A program made the position numbers and the translations under genes. From assembly GCF_029962835.1 (NCBI RefSeq), contig NC_080588.1:64008001-64072000 (forward strand): a stretch of DNA of 64,000 nucleotides, read 5' to 3'. The stretch is from Magnolia sinica. Lineage: Eukaryota > Streptophyta > Magnoliopsida > Magnoliales > Magnoliaceae. Below, piece by piece: positions 11,119 to 23,041 of this stretch. The notes beneath the pieces are model-generated. The model was not told where the DNA came from and searched no databases. It saw nothing but the letters and a program-made list of their open reading frames with translations. Every line of letters begins with the position of its first letter. Within the stretch, counting starts at the first letter, position 1.

Positions 11119-12868
11119 GTTGGATCGTTTATGCATCAAATAATGGAGATTCAAAACCATAAACTGAAAGCGTACCTGATTAGGAAGATATTCTGCCGAC
11201 AGGAATCTTGATCTTCCGCACCTTACACCTTTAGGAGAACCTTCAATGGGACTAGGGTTTCTCTCATATGTTGGTGAGGGGACCAAGATGTCTATTTATA
11301 GGAAAGATGACTAGAAGCTTACCCATCACACTTCTCCCTCTAGGGTCTCCACACCGTAGGTTTCCATATCTGACTTAATAACCGAGTATAGGGACATCGG
11401 TTCAAGCGTCTCGCCCCAAACCTATTTATAATGATCACAACTGTAGTAGGGCTTACTGAATCACTCAATCTGAATAATATAACGGTCAGATCTGATGATC
11501 ATATGTCGCCCACCTAATAGGAGTCTTACATTCTCCCACTTGGGCTGCACTGATCTCTAAAAGAAAACAAAACATTTTATTTTGATTGTGAAAATAAATT
11601 TTAAAAAATGCATTTGCTTTTGAAAAGTTCTTAATGGGCGCCCTACTGAATTTCAAAACAATACCGTTGGATAATTATGAGCAACGCTTGTCAGATCCGG
11701 TCCATCAAGACTACAGATATTGAATCGTGGTAGTCAACACAACATTTATATATTTCGAAGTGCGACGAATCACGGTCACGAATACCAATAGCCGCAACGA
11801 CATGGATCAAAGATATGGGGTGTGGTATGAAGATTGCACATCTAAATGTGTTTACACGTGCCTATCTTCAAGTGGTCCATCTGAACGTGTCACTAAGACA
11901 CAAACCAAATTCTTGCTTACTCATAACTGAAAGTGCACACTAAAGGAGTGAATAATCGAATCATCAATGTATATAAAAGTGATCTCTAAAATGTCTGTAC
12001 ATAATCGGATCAAAAAATGAAAAACTCCCACTACTGAAATACATTCTTGGGATCTACAACTCTCATAGACGTCACATGTTCCTTAAAGAGCATAATAGGA
12101 AGACCTTTAGTGAGAGGATTCGCTATCATCTACCTCATGTCGATAAGTTCTACAGACACCTGACAATTCTGAACTCTCTCCTTCACAACAAGATACTTAA
12201 TGTCAATATGTTTAGACATTGATGAATGCTTGTTGTTGTTGGAGAAGTTAACTGCAGCTGAATTATCACAATAGATTTTCAATAGTGTCGAAATCATCTG
12301 CACAACCCGTAAACCAGAGAAAAAACTCTAAAGACAGATCGCCTGACTTGTAGCTTCATGACAAGCTACATACTCTGCTTCCATGGTGGAAGATGCCATA
12401 ATCAATTTTTCACACTCTTCCAAGATACGGCTCCACCACCCATCATGAATACATAGCCCAAGGTGGACTTCTTGCTGTTGACACAGCCCGCAAAAAATGC
12501 ATCTGTATATCTAACCAGCTCCAAATGGTCGGATGTCCTATACGTGAGTGCGAAGCCCTTTGTCCTTTGCAGGTAGCTCAATACTTTCTTAACAGCTATC
12601 CAATGGTTTATCCCTGGATTGCTAAGGTACATGCCCAACATTTCAACCACAAAAGCAATATCCGGATACGTACAGACCTGAGCATACATGATGCTCCCTA
12701 CTACTAACGCATACGAAATATCTTTCATCTTGTCCATTTCTAGGTCATTCTTAGGACACTGATATTGGCCAAACCTGTCACCTTTTACAATAGGTGCTTA
12801 GCTAGGAGCACAACTTTGCATGTTAAACCTTTCTAGAACCCTATCGATATAGGCCCTCTGCGACAAGC
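11119..12868 (-). mobile_element. Ty1/copia retrotransposon fossil, partial
   Basis: A partial, broken copia element read on the minus strand. Parts seen: one LTR (about 11119-11530, beginning TGTAAGACTCC on the minus strand, with a TATA-like CTATAAATAG), the adjacent polypurine tract CCCAAGTGGGAGAA at about 11531-11545, and the end of reverse transcriptase with RNase H (about 12400-12868; recognisable by GSIMYAQVCTYPDIAF and STLGYVF). The 5' half and the other LTR are absent. It interrupts the tandem array on its left. Age cannot be judged with only one LTR; it looks old. Confidence 0.85.
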
Positions 12869-12869
12869 C

Positions 12870-13012
12870 AAAAGGGTTTCAATCGCAGACGTTCAATCCC
12901 CCACTGCTTTTTACAGTGTGGTCCACTTGGATATAACACATGCCTCATGATGGGATCCACAGAACTTGTTGACGTCAATACACCAACTATATAGCTGGTG
13001 TGAGGTACGCCA
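12870..13012. mobile_element. Right half of a palindromic MITE
   Basis: Starts in the family's middle (AAAGGGTTTCAATCGCAGACG) directly at the edge of the copia fossil and runs to GATGGGATCCACAGAACTTG and beyond. Its tail is split by the hAT-like element 13013-13789 and resumes at 13798 with GCCAATCCGCTTCC. Confidence 0.65.
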
Positions 13013-13540
13013 TAGGGGTGCACATCAAATCGATAGAACCGTATAACTGGACCAGAACAATTGGATCGGTCCGGTTCTAGAGTGCTAATAGTCCGGTTCC
13101 CGTTCCAAAATTTCGAGAACCGTTGGATACGGATCGGTTCTGGTTTAGGGCTCTGTAGAACGAAATCGAACTATTGATCCTAACCTTTAGTTTAAAAAAT
13201 AAAAAATAAAAAAACCTAAATATATAATCTCTCTCACCCAACTGGTGCTGCCCCTGCCCTGCCCTGCCCCTACCCTCTCTCTCGCCTGATGCTGCCTCTC
13301 TCTCTCTCTCTCATATGGGAAGAGCTTCATGTTGCCCTAAGGTGGGATTGCATAAGGGTCAATGGACTGCAACAGAAGACGCACTGCTAACCAAGTATAT
13401 TTAGGAAAATAGAGAAGGGCATTGGAGATCTTTGCCCAAGAAAGCAGGTGTGATTTCCTTCGCCCATCTCCACATCTTTATCGTATCTTCTTTACTTTCT
13501 CAAGGTGGCTTGATAGTTTTTTTTTTTTTTTTTTTAAATG

Positions 13541-13584
<44 letters not shown>

Positions 13585-13789
13585 TCTAGATGCTGCTGTG
13601 ACACCTGCAAATCCCTGCCCAGAACCGTGGAACCGATCCGGAACCGAACCGTTTTTCACGGTCTGGTTCCGGTTCAATTCTAGGGTGCTAACGGTCTAGT
13701 TCCAGTTTCAAAAATTGTAAAACCATTAGGAACGGTTTGGTTCCGGTTTCACCCCACAACCGGACCGGACAGAACCATGTGCACCTCTA
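13013..13789. mobile_element. hAT-like non-autonomous element with perfect target duplication
   Basis: Terminal repeats TAGGGGTGCACAT and, inverted, TAGAGGTGCACAT; a perfect 8-bp duplication GTACGCCA flanks it at 13005-13012 and 13790-13797, the known hAT size. The 777-bp body carries GGTTCCGGTTC-type degenerate repeats near both ends, a (CT)n run at 13546-13580 and a T tract. No transposase reading frame is seen. Confidence 0.92.
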
Positions 13790-13797
13790 GTACGCCA

Positions 13798-14160
13798 GCC
13801 AATCCGCTTCCATGATTTCCTAGGCCTAGAGGGTCAAGAACGCATGTCAGTTGACCAAAGTTCATTGCCCCTAAAAGCCAAGAGAAACGCGTTGGCTACA
13901 TACGGTGTCATTTTGGCGCATGAGCGATCTGGGCTATTCGTCTATGGGCCTTAAATTAATGTGTGGCAGCACCAAAAATAAGGCAGCCTGATCATCAGGT
14001 GTGCTGCACGTAAATGACACACTAAAATAGAATGGCCAACTGTCCATTATGACTTTACCGTCCTGATTTTCAGACCAACTACATTGTGGGGCCACCTGAT
14101 GAACGGCCTGGATCTCGCACACAGAGAGAGACTACTCTTTCAAGGAGACATACACCCGGA
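13798..14160. other. Spacer, no gene seen
   Basis: Holds the last bases of the MITE tail and a stretch around 13830-13900 (AGAGGGTCAAGAA, TTGACC) with weak likeness to 36215-36290 behind PR-1 copy 2. No recognisable gene. Confidence 0.4.
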
Positions 14161-14766
14161 CCTTGACTTGTCATGCATTTGACTGGTCAGGGAAAATGCA
14201 AGTTGCTACAAAAAAAAAAAGAAGAGAGAGAGAGAGTTTAGGAAGGACCGACGCTGCAGGCATGCACTCTTTTGAATGGGCTAGACTTCTAAGAAGTTTC
14301 CCACCATTTAAGAAATGGTGGTGACACTTCAACCTTATGCTTGGCATGTCTGTGAGGCAATCAGGAACATCCAGTTCGGTGACCCAATCACGTACGGAGC
14401 ATCAACCAGAAATATACTGCGAAGATGATGACGGGAAAATATTTTTACCTGTGGAGTTTGGACTATGATAATCTAACTCTCCATTTGATAGCCATCAATT
14501 GGATGGTTAAAGGTCGTCTAATCCATGTGACTTTAGATATTTATTCCATCCATAACTTTTCCGAGGCTTTAGATGGTTTGGATAGCTTTACATGAGTGCC
14601 ACATGTGATTAGGACGAGTCAAAATGGTGGTGAATCAACAAAGGGCTCTCACCCATTCTAATTTTTGGTACAGTTGGAAATTCCAAGCATCTCTTACGGG
14701 GAACTTGCGTGATAATGGTCACGATAGCGCGTGAAACACACGATAAAAGATGGGGAGGGAGGGAGT
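14161..14766. repeat. Segmental duplication block B, first part
   Basis: Direct copy of 2411-3010. The following stretch to about 15019 contains a T-rich tract and no gene. Confidence 0.85.
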
Positions 14767-15019
14767 GGAAATAATTAGCACTGTATACGCTTACCTTTTA
14801 TGCTTTTTTTTTTTATTTTTTTTCCTTTCTGAACAGTCAAAAACTTACGGGACGAAAGTAAAATTTTCAGATACGGGTAGATTTTTCAGATTGGATCCTC
14901 TCTACGGGTAGGAGTCTGGATTAATGAGCTAAGTTTTGTTAGGGTCGACGAAAGGAAGCTGGATGGATGGTTGCGTCTATAGGAAAAAAAGTATCCGGGG
15001 CGAGGGTGCGTTAGTGCTT

Positions 15020-15590
15020 GTCTCGGGCTTAAAAGCTGAATGGATAAGAGGCGGCTGGAAGGCGTGAGCAACGGCCACGGGTCGCGGTTTCAATCAGATC
15101 GAGACCTGACCGAGTTTCGTCAGATTTTTCGTGAAGCCCACCTCGATGTGTTGTATATCCCTACCGTCCATCCGTTTTTCCAGCTCATTTTACGAGAAAG
15201 AAAGAAAAATGAAGCGGATCCAATTCTGATATGAACCACACCGTAGGATGCAGTGATCATTGAGCGCCTACCAATAAAATTTCCTAGGGTCTAACGTAAT
15301 TTTATTTCCATCCAGTCAAAAAGATCTTGAATAAGTGAAAAACAAATATCATCTTGACCCAAAACTTGTTAATGGTCTATCACCACTGTTTCCTGTGATG
15401 TGGACCAAATGAGAAATGCATCTGATTCATTTTTAGGTATAGGACCTTAAATTATCTGGAAAAACGGATAGACGGCGTGGATATACAACAAATACATCTC
15501 TAGGTGGGCCTTATGGAAGAGACTTCACGGAACTTGGTCTGGTACAGAACTGACTGAATCCGCGCCTCGCAAGACTGACGTGGATCGTTG
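15020..15590. repeat. Segmental duplication block B, second part
   Basis: Direct copy of 5806-6390, including its internal MITE (about 15110-15525). Similarity to block A stops at about 15590 and resumes at 21357, so about 5.8 kb was inserted or rearranged in between. Confidence 0.8.
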
Positions 15591-15789
15591 ATGAAGACCA
15601 TGACTTCCCGAAGGGAAATTTCCAACTGTACGACCCATATACGGCCCACCAACCTTTTTTAGCCCACTTGCTTTTTACCTCCCAAGAATAAGCCCCAGCT
15701 TTACGGCCCCATTTCTCAGGTCGAAAATGCCTCTGCTTCCCTTCCTGAGGCGGATCGCCTGGTGCTCGAAAACGAGCGCTGACTCTCCT

Positions 15790-16860
15790 CGAATTTCGAG
15801 TTGTACGAACGGTTCAAAAGCTATCAAAGTTACATGGGCCCCACCGTCATGTATTTATTATATCCACAACGTTCATCCATATTTCGAAATCATTTCGGAG
15901 CATTATCAAACAAAAAAAATCATACCCAAAGATCAGCTGGACCACACCACAAAGAGCAGCGGGGAAATTGATTTTCACAGTTAAAAATTTTGTAAGGCCC
16001 ACCATAACATTTATTTTCCATCCAATCTAAGGTCACAAAGACGTGGATGAAGAGGAAAAACAAATTTCATAATGATCCAAAACTTCTGTAACGCCTCAGG
16101 GTCTGTTTGGGCAGTGGGATTAGAAGGGATTAGGCGGGATGGGATTCATCTGGTTCCGTGCCAATTCCACTCCATGTTTGAGAAGAATGGAGAAGCTTGG
16201 AATTACATTAAATGGAATTGCATTGGTCTCGTGCCAATTTCACTTAATATTTGGAAAGTTGTGTGGGTCCCACCATGATGTGTGGGCTATATCCACACCG
16301 TCCACCCATTTATCTAGATTATTTTAGAGCATGGACCAAAAAATCAGGTAAATCTAAAGCTCAAGTGGACCCCACCATAGAAAGCAATGGGAATTGAATA
16401 TTTACCGTTGAAAACTTCTTTGGGGCCACATAAGTTTTGGTTCTACCTCATTTTTAGGCTTATGCCATAAAATGAGATTACAAAACAAATGAACAATTTA
16501 GATATAACACATGTATGTTATTCTAAGTAATTTCAAATGATGGTGGGCATATCCATTCAATGCACCACCGTATTATCAACAAAGCATGACATTAATTTTA
16601 TCCCATGGCAATAGGGGACAATCCCTGCCATGGGTAATAATTATGTCTTCTGAATCCCATCCCACCTGATCCCTTCTAATCCCACTGCCCAAACAGACCC
16701 TAAAAGTATTTCAATGGTAGACATTCAATTCCCTACTACCTTTTACAGTGTGGTCCAGTTGATAGTTAGATCCATTTTATTGTTTGTCTCAAGCCTTAAT
16801 ATGAGCTCACCAAATAGATGGACGGTTTGGATATAACACAGACCTCATGATGGGACCCAA
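15790..16860. mobile_element. Palindromic MITE split by a Tourist-like MITE
   Basis: The left half (15790-16098) begins GAATTTCGAGTTGTACGAAC with GGGCCCCACCGTCATG; the right half (16701-16860) resumes exactly in register at AAAAGTATTTCAATGGTAGAC and ends at ATGATGGGACCCA. The intervening 602 bp is a separate element. The right end runs straight into the foldback region. Confidence 0.8.
16099..16700. mobile_element. Tourist-like (PIF/Harbinger) composite MITE, copy 1
   Basis: Terminal inverted repeats of 32 bp are identical, starting GGGTCTGTTTGGGCAGTGGG. The flanking trinucleotides are TCA and TAA, close to the known TWA duplication. The middle (about 16255-16520) is a shortened copy of the other MITE family, recognisable by GGGTCCCACCATGATGTG and ATATCCACACCGTCCACCC. 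The same composite occurs at 32805-33395, so it multiplied after the body was acquired. Confidence 0.88.
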
Positions 16861-16959
16861 AAAAATAATAAAACAAAAGGAAAAAAAAAAACACTAACTG
16901 CGGCGGCACTACCGCCGCGGCAGTCGAGCAGATTTTTATTTTTTATTTTTCCTACCGGA

Positions 16960-19900
16960 GAACTATTTCTCCCTTACATTTTTCTCTAATACATAATTAT
17001 GTAAATATGTATATATAAGTATATAAAAATATTTTTCTCTCTCTTAATTCATTTCTTTGCCTATTTATTTAACAAGCATATCTTCTAAACTAGAATGAGT
17101 TACTTAATATACCATATATGATTTTGGGTAGGAGAAACTAATTTAGCCAACCAACATAGTAGTTTTTCAAGATTCCATCGGGTTGATGGTCAAAAATACA
17201 TTTCATTCACCTTGCGGTCAATTTTATTCATTTTATTCATTTCGCGGTCAATTCGCTTCCCTTCATGGTCATTTCCATGCATTTCACAGTCATTTCCGGT
17301 GATTCCGTTTAGATTTACTGTCATTTCCATGCATTTCACGGTTAATTTTCTTCATTTCACTATCATCCGTTTAGATTCATGGTCAATTTTCTTCATTTCA
17401 CGGTCATTTTCATGCATTTCACGGTCAATTCACTTTATTTCACGGTCATTTCCATGCATTTCACAGTCATTCCCAGCGATTCCATGTTGATTCACTGTCA
17501 ATTCCCTTCACTTCACGGTCATTTCCATGCATTTCGCAGTCAATTCGCTTCACTTCACCATCATTTCCATGCATCTCACGGTCATTCCTGGCGATTCCGT
17601 GTTGATTCACGGCCAATTTCCTTCACTTCACGGTCATTTCCATGCATTTCATGGTCATTTCGCTTCACTTCACCGTCATTTCGCTTCACTTCACCATCAT
17701 TTCCATGCATTTCATGGTCATTCTCGGCAATTCTGTGTTGATTCACGGTCAATTCCATGCATTTCACGGTCAATACGCTTCACTTCACGGTCATTTACAT
17801 GCATTTCACGGTCAATTTGCTTCACTTCATGGTCATTTCCATACATTTCATGATCATTTCCGACGATTCCGTGTTGATTCACGGTCAATTCCATGCATTT
17901 CACGGTCAATTCCCTTCACTTCACGGTCATTTCCATGCATGTCATGGTCATTCTCGGCGATTCTGTGTTGATTCAAGGTCAATTCCACGCGCTTCACAGT
18001 CAATTTCCTTCACTTCACGGTCATTTCCATGCATTTCACGATCAATTTGCTTCACTTCACGGTCATTTCCATGCATTTCATGGTCATTCCTGCGCGATTT
18101 CGTGTTGATTCATAGTCAATTCCATGCATTTCACGGTCAATTCCCTTCACTTCACGGTCATTTCCATGCATTTCGAGGTCAATTCGCTCCACTTCACCGT
18201 CATTTACATGCATCGCTTCACTTCACGGTCATTTCCATTCATTTCACGGTCATTTCCGATGATTCCGTTTAAATTCATGATCATTTCCATGTTAGTTCAC
18301 GGTCAATTCACTTCACTTCATGGTCATTTCCACGCATTTCACGGACAATTCACTTCACTTCAGGGTCATTTCCATTCATTTCCCAGTCATTTCCGGTGAT
18401 ATGACTCGTACTCCATTTTGGTGGGCCCCACGTTTAGATTCACGAGTCATGACCGCGAAATGCATGGAAATGACCGTGAAGTGAAGCGAATTGACAGTGA
18501 AATGTGTGGAATTAACTGTGAATCAACATAGAATCGCCAGGAATGACCGTGAAATGCATAGAAATGACGGTGAAGTGAAGCGAATTGACCGCGAAAAGCA
18601 TGGAAATGACCATGAAGTGAAGGAAATTGACCGTGAAATGCGTGGAATTGACCATGAATCAACACAGAATCGCCGGGAATGATCGTGAAATGCATGGAAA
18701 TGATGGTGAAGTGAAGCAAATTGACCGCGAAATGCATAGAAATGACCATGAAGTGAAGGGAATTGACCGTGAAATGCATGGAATTGACCTTGAATCAACA
18801 CGGAATCGCCGAGAATGACTGTGAAATGCATGGAAATAACGGTGAAGTGAAGTGAATTGACCGCGAAATGCATGGAAATGACCGTGAAGTGAAGGGAATT
18901 GACCGTGAAATGCGTGGAAATGACTGTGTATCAACACGGAATTGCCGTATATGATCATGAAATGCATGGAAATGTCCGTGAAGTGAAGAGAATTGACCGG
19001 GAAATGAGTGGAAGTGACCGTGAAGTGAAGTGAATTGACCGTGAAGTGCATGGAAATGACTGTGAATCAACACGGAATTGTCAGATATGATCGTGAAATG
19101 CATGGAAATGACGGTGAAGTGAAGCGAATTGACCGCGAAATGCATGGAAATGACCGTGAAGTGAAGGGAATTGGCTGTGAAATGCTTGGAATTGACCGTG
19201 AATCAATACGGAATCGGCAGGAATGACTGTGAAATGCATGGAAATGGCGGTGAAGTGAAGCAAATTGACCGTGAAATGCATGGAAATGACCATGAAGTGA
19301 AGGAAATTGACTGTGAATCAACACGGAATCGCTGGGAATGACCGTGAGATGCATGGAAATGACGGTGAAGTGAAGCGAATTGACCGCGAAATGCATGAAA
19401 ATGACCGTGAAGTGAAGGAAATTGACCATGAAATGCGTGGAAATGACCGTGAATCAACACGGAATTGCCGGATATGATCGTGAAATGCATGGAAATGTCC
19501 ATGAAGTGAAGAGAATTGACAGTGAAATGAGTGGAAGTGACAGTGAAGTGAAGTGAATTGACCGTGAAGTGCATGGAAATGACCGTGAATCAACACGGAA
19601 TTGCCGAATATGATTGTGAAATGCATGGAGATGATGATGAAGTGAAGGGAATTGATCGCGAAATGCATTGAAATGACCGTTAAGTGAAGGGAATTGATCG
19701 TGAAATGCGTGGAATTGACTATGAATCAACACAGAATCGGCGGGAATGACCGCGAAATGCATGGGAATGACGGTGAAGTGAAGTGAATTGACCGAGAAAT
19801 GCATGAAAATGACCGTAAAGTGAAGGAAATTGACCGTGAAATGCGTGGAATTGACTGTGAATCAACACGAAATCGCCGGGAATGACTGTAAAATGCATGG

Positions 19901-20310
19901 AAATGACGGTGAAGTGAAGCGAGTTGACCGCGAAATACATGAAAATGACCATGAAGTGAGGGAAATTGACCATGAAATGCATGGAATTGATCGTGAGGAA
20001 AATGAAATGAATGAAATTGACCGCGAATTGATTGAAATTTACCGCGAAGTGAATGAAATGGATTTTCGACCATCAACCTGATGGAATCTTGGAAAATAAA
20101 GAGGTTGGTTGCTAAAGTAGCTTCTCCTACCCCAAAAATCATATAGGGTACATTAAGTAACTAATTTTGGTTTAGAAGATATTCTTGTTAAATGAGTAAA
20201 GAAATAAATGGAAAAAAGAGAGAGAAAATTTTTATATACTTATATATACATATTTATATAAATATGTATTAGATAAAAATGTAGGTAGAATAAAGTTATC
20301 TATGCTAAAA
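16960..20310. repeat. Giant foldback structure with minisatellite arms
   Basis: A 3.3-kb inverted repeat. The outer arms (about 16960-17193 and 20068-20310) are inverted copies of one AT-rich sequence and contain CAAGATTCCATC(G/A)GGTTGATGG. The inner arms are arrays of a 45-bp unit, TTCACGGTCATTTCCATGCA / TTCACGGTCAATTCGCTTCAC: plus-oriented from 17194 to about 18400, minus-oriented from about 18451 to 20067. Every third unit carries GATTCCGTGTTGATTCACGG, giving a 136-bp higher-order period (GTGTTG at 17735, 17871, 17965 and 18102). The hinge is a perfect 9-bp stem, ATGACTCGT (18401-18409) and ACGAGTCAT (18442-18450), around a 32-base loop. Long reading frames exist in several frames on both strands only because the unit has no stop codons. 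It resembles Foldback-type DNA elements; outer limits are uncertain, as GCGGCACTACCGC motifs at about 16900 and 20455 may belong to it. Confidence 0.93.
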
Positions 20311-20329
20311 GAAGAAAAAAAAAGTGCAC

Positions 20330-20875
20330 AGGTGGATGTAGGGCCCACCAAAATCATGATTATTGAGTGTGGGGCCCCTTCAAAATTATGTGGGGCCCAT
20401 GATGGGACCCACCCAATTTTTTAACAAAAAAGCGGGTGGAACTACTACACCCGGACGGCACTACCGCACAGATGTCCAGATGTCGGCGGCATTACTGCTG
20501 GATCGGTGGTACTGCTGCCAATATTTATCAGTCAATGGGTTCGGCTACTGCTGCGGTTATAATCCGTAGTAATAGGTATCCCAGCCTTCATCCATCAACC
20601 GATTCGTTGGAGGAAAAAAGCAGAGGCATTTTCTACCTTTGGGATGGCGTCCGTACAACCGGGGGTTATGCTTGGAAGGTATAATGAGGTAGGCTTCGTC
20701 TCGGAAATGGGTCATAAATGGGTCGTGATGTATCTTTACATCCAAGCCGTTTATCCCTTTTTTCAGGTTATTTTAAGGCATCAAAACAAAAATTAGTCAG
20801 GTCCAACGTTCAAGTGGACCACACCAAATAATAAGCTTGGTTGCATTAAAATGCACAAAGCATTAAATGTCAATT
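20330..20875. other. Spacer with GGGCCCACC motifs and GCGGTACTGCC motifs
   Basis: 20338-20415 has three GGGCCCAC motifs. 20450-20540 has GGCACTACCGC, GGCGGCATTACTGC and GGTGGTACTGCTGCC, which echo the GCGGCGGCACTACCGCCG next to the left arm of the foldback. A partial MITE left end lies at about 20715-20870. No gene seen. Confidence 0.5.
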
Positions 20876-21350
20876 GGATGGCTAGTGGTCGGTGCTACGT
20901 GGGCTCCGCCGTGATGTATGTATTTCATCCATTATGTTCATCCATTTTTAAAAACCATTTTAGGTATTATTCCAAAAATAAGAGGTATATAAACTTCAGG
21001 TGGACCACACCACATGAAAACAATAGTGATTGGATACCCATCGTTAAAATCCTCCTAAGGCCCATAGTACTGTTTATTTGATGTCTAATCTGTTTATTAG
21101 GTTATACAAGCCCAGATGAAGGGGAAAATAAAAGCCATCTCGATCCAAAACTTTTATGGCCCAAAACATTTTTAATGGTTGGCGCTCATTCAGCACTGTT
21201 TCATGTAATGTAGTCCATATCAGATCGGGATATTTCTCATCGGGATATTTCTCATTTTTGGTCTTATGCCGTAAAAAGATCTTTAAGAATGCCCACGGAG
21301 TACCGACTACCAGCCATTGCCCGGTGTCAAGGGGGGTATCCAATCCGCTC
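20876..21350. mobile_element. Palindromic MITE (GGTCGGTGCT subfamily)
   Basis: Closely related to 7441-7979: begins GGCTAGTGGTCGGTGCTACG and ends with the mirrored GAGTACCGACTACCAGCC and GTATCCAATCCGCTCCC. The left extreme is shortened. Confidence 0.7.
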
Positions 21351-22394
21351 CCTTTGCAGTCGCGGCTTCGTACAACCAACCCACGCACCCTGCCAAGGTG
21401 GAACACATGTAAGATATCTGGGATTGTAATCCAAGCAGACCCCTTCTGTGGATGATCCATACATAAAAAATCTCAGATGTTCAAAGATCCCACCCACCGA
21501 ATTTTTTTTCTTTCACCAGTAGAATGTAGGCCGTTACTGTATTCCTCTTAACCGTCTATCTGTTGTCCAGAAATACAAAGGTTACGATTGACAGATCGAG
21601 GAGAGGAAATTACTGCTGAATAGACCATCAACATTGGACTACAATGGGCTAACGGTCTGGATTAAAGTAAATGTGACCCACTTGTCAGAACAGAAAACCG
21701 GTGTATCATGCGCATAGATGTTGATCGCGTTTCACATGATCCCTAACATTTCGGGGCCCGGAATCGTCTGCAATACCTGTTAGACGCAGCGTGTACAACA
21801 AACGTGGCCCGCTGTATTTTGCATGGGAGATCCACTCCGTCCATCACGTTCGCCACACAATGGTAGGCTATTCAAGTAAAATCGTACCGGATCTGGAACT
21901 CAGATGGTCCACACATGGGGAGAGGATGCCAACCATAGGTATGTGTTTGGGGCTACCGTCAAGTATATAATTCCATCCAACCCGTTTATCAGATGGGCCT
22001 CGAAACGCTTAACCAAGACGCTAAAAATTGGTATCATCTAAAATGTAAGCAGATCACACCGTGTGAACTTGGACATTTTAGTGGTGATTTTACATTTTTC
22101 CCGTGGCATGGTCCACCTGAGTTTTGGATGATTTTTTTGGGTGGTACAGTGAATGAAGAAAAGGTCACATTGTAGACGGAGTGGATTTTATGCTCACACC
22201 ATGGTGGGCCCACATAACTCTCGCGTTTTACGGCGGCGGACCGCAATTGATGATCAGGATACGGGTCCAAGAAGAGGATACGGGTCCAACAAGCTAACTC
22301 TTAGATTAAAAAAAAAAAAAAAAAAGGGAAACGGGTCCAACGTATCCGTAGACATTATATAGCCATGAATCGCGGGATGGATATGTTAACCGTG

Positions 22395-23003
22395 GGACGC
22401 GGAGTAGATACCGGTAGGAGTGTGTACTAACAAGCTAACTCAGAAAAAAAATATAAAAAATACCGACACGTTGAGTAGCGAGACTCGCTGCTGCAGTGGC
22501 ATCACCAAGTTCCGTGAAATCCACCATGATCTATATGTTGTATCCACACCATTCATCCATTTGGAAAGATCATTTAGGGTATGAGACAAAGAATGAGTAA
22601 GATCCAAATATGGAGTAGACCTCACCACAGAAAATAGTGGGGAGAGTGACGCCCACTGTTGAAACCTTCCTAAGGTCCACTGTGATGTTTATCTGTGATC
22701 CAACGTGTTCATAAGTTAAGACAGACATAAAAGAAGGGAAATCACAAATTTCAGCTTGATCGAAAACTTTTGTGGCCCTTAGAAATTTTTAATGGTGGGT
22801 GTCACTCTTTCCACCGTTTTCTGTGGTGGGGTCCACTCGAGCTTTGGATCTTACTCATTCTTTGGATCATATCTTAAATTGATATCTCCAAATGGATGGA
22901 TGGTGAGTATACATCACATACATTATAGTGGGTCTCACGTAACTTGATAACGTCACTTCAGTAGCTAGTCTCGCTGCTTAACCTGTCGGTAGCTAATCTC
23001 GTG
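22395..23003. mobile_element. MULE-like MITE with undisturbed interior
   Basis: The paralogue of 7391-8471. Ends GGACGCGGAGTAG and, mirrored, CGGTAGCTAATCTCG; the arms contain GTTGAGTAGCGAGACTCGCT and its mirror. It shows the uninterrupted GAGACTCGCTGCTGCAGTGG where block A has an inner element. Some extra A/T-rich sequence lies near its left end. Confidence 0.7.
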
Positions 23004-23041
23004 CCGGTGACAACTAGTCCACAGCTGGGCGTTAGGCAAGG

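Noticed and set aside
12525-12707. Plus-strand frame over the copia fragment
   Set aside because: Antisense shadow of the RNase H region, which is clear on the minus strand.
17212-20081. Many long overlapping reading frames (HFTVNSLHFTVISMHFTV-like, up to 171 codons) on both strands
   Set aside because: They come from a 45-bp repeat unit that happens to lack stop codons in several frames at once; the frames overlap on both strands and have no promoter or conserved domain.
16846-20411. CATGATGGGACCCA on both sides of the foldback as a target-site duplication
   Set aside because: The same 14-mer is the normal end of the local MITE family, so its presence on both sides is likely coincidental.
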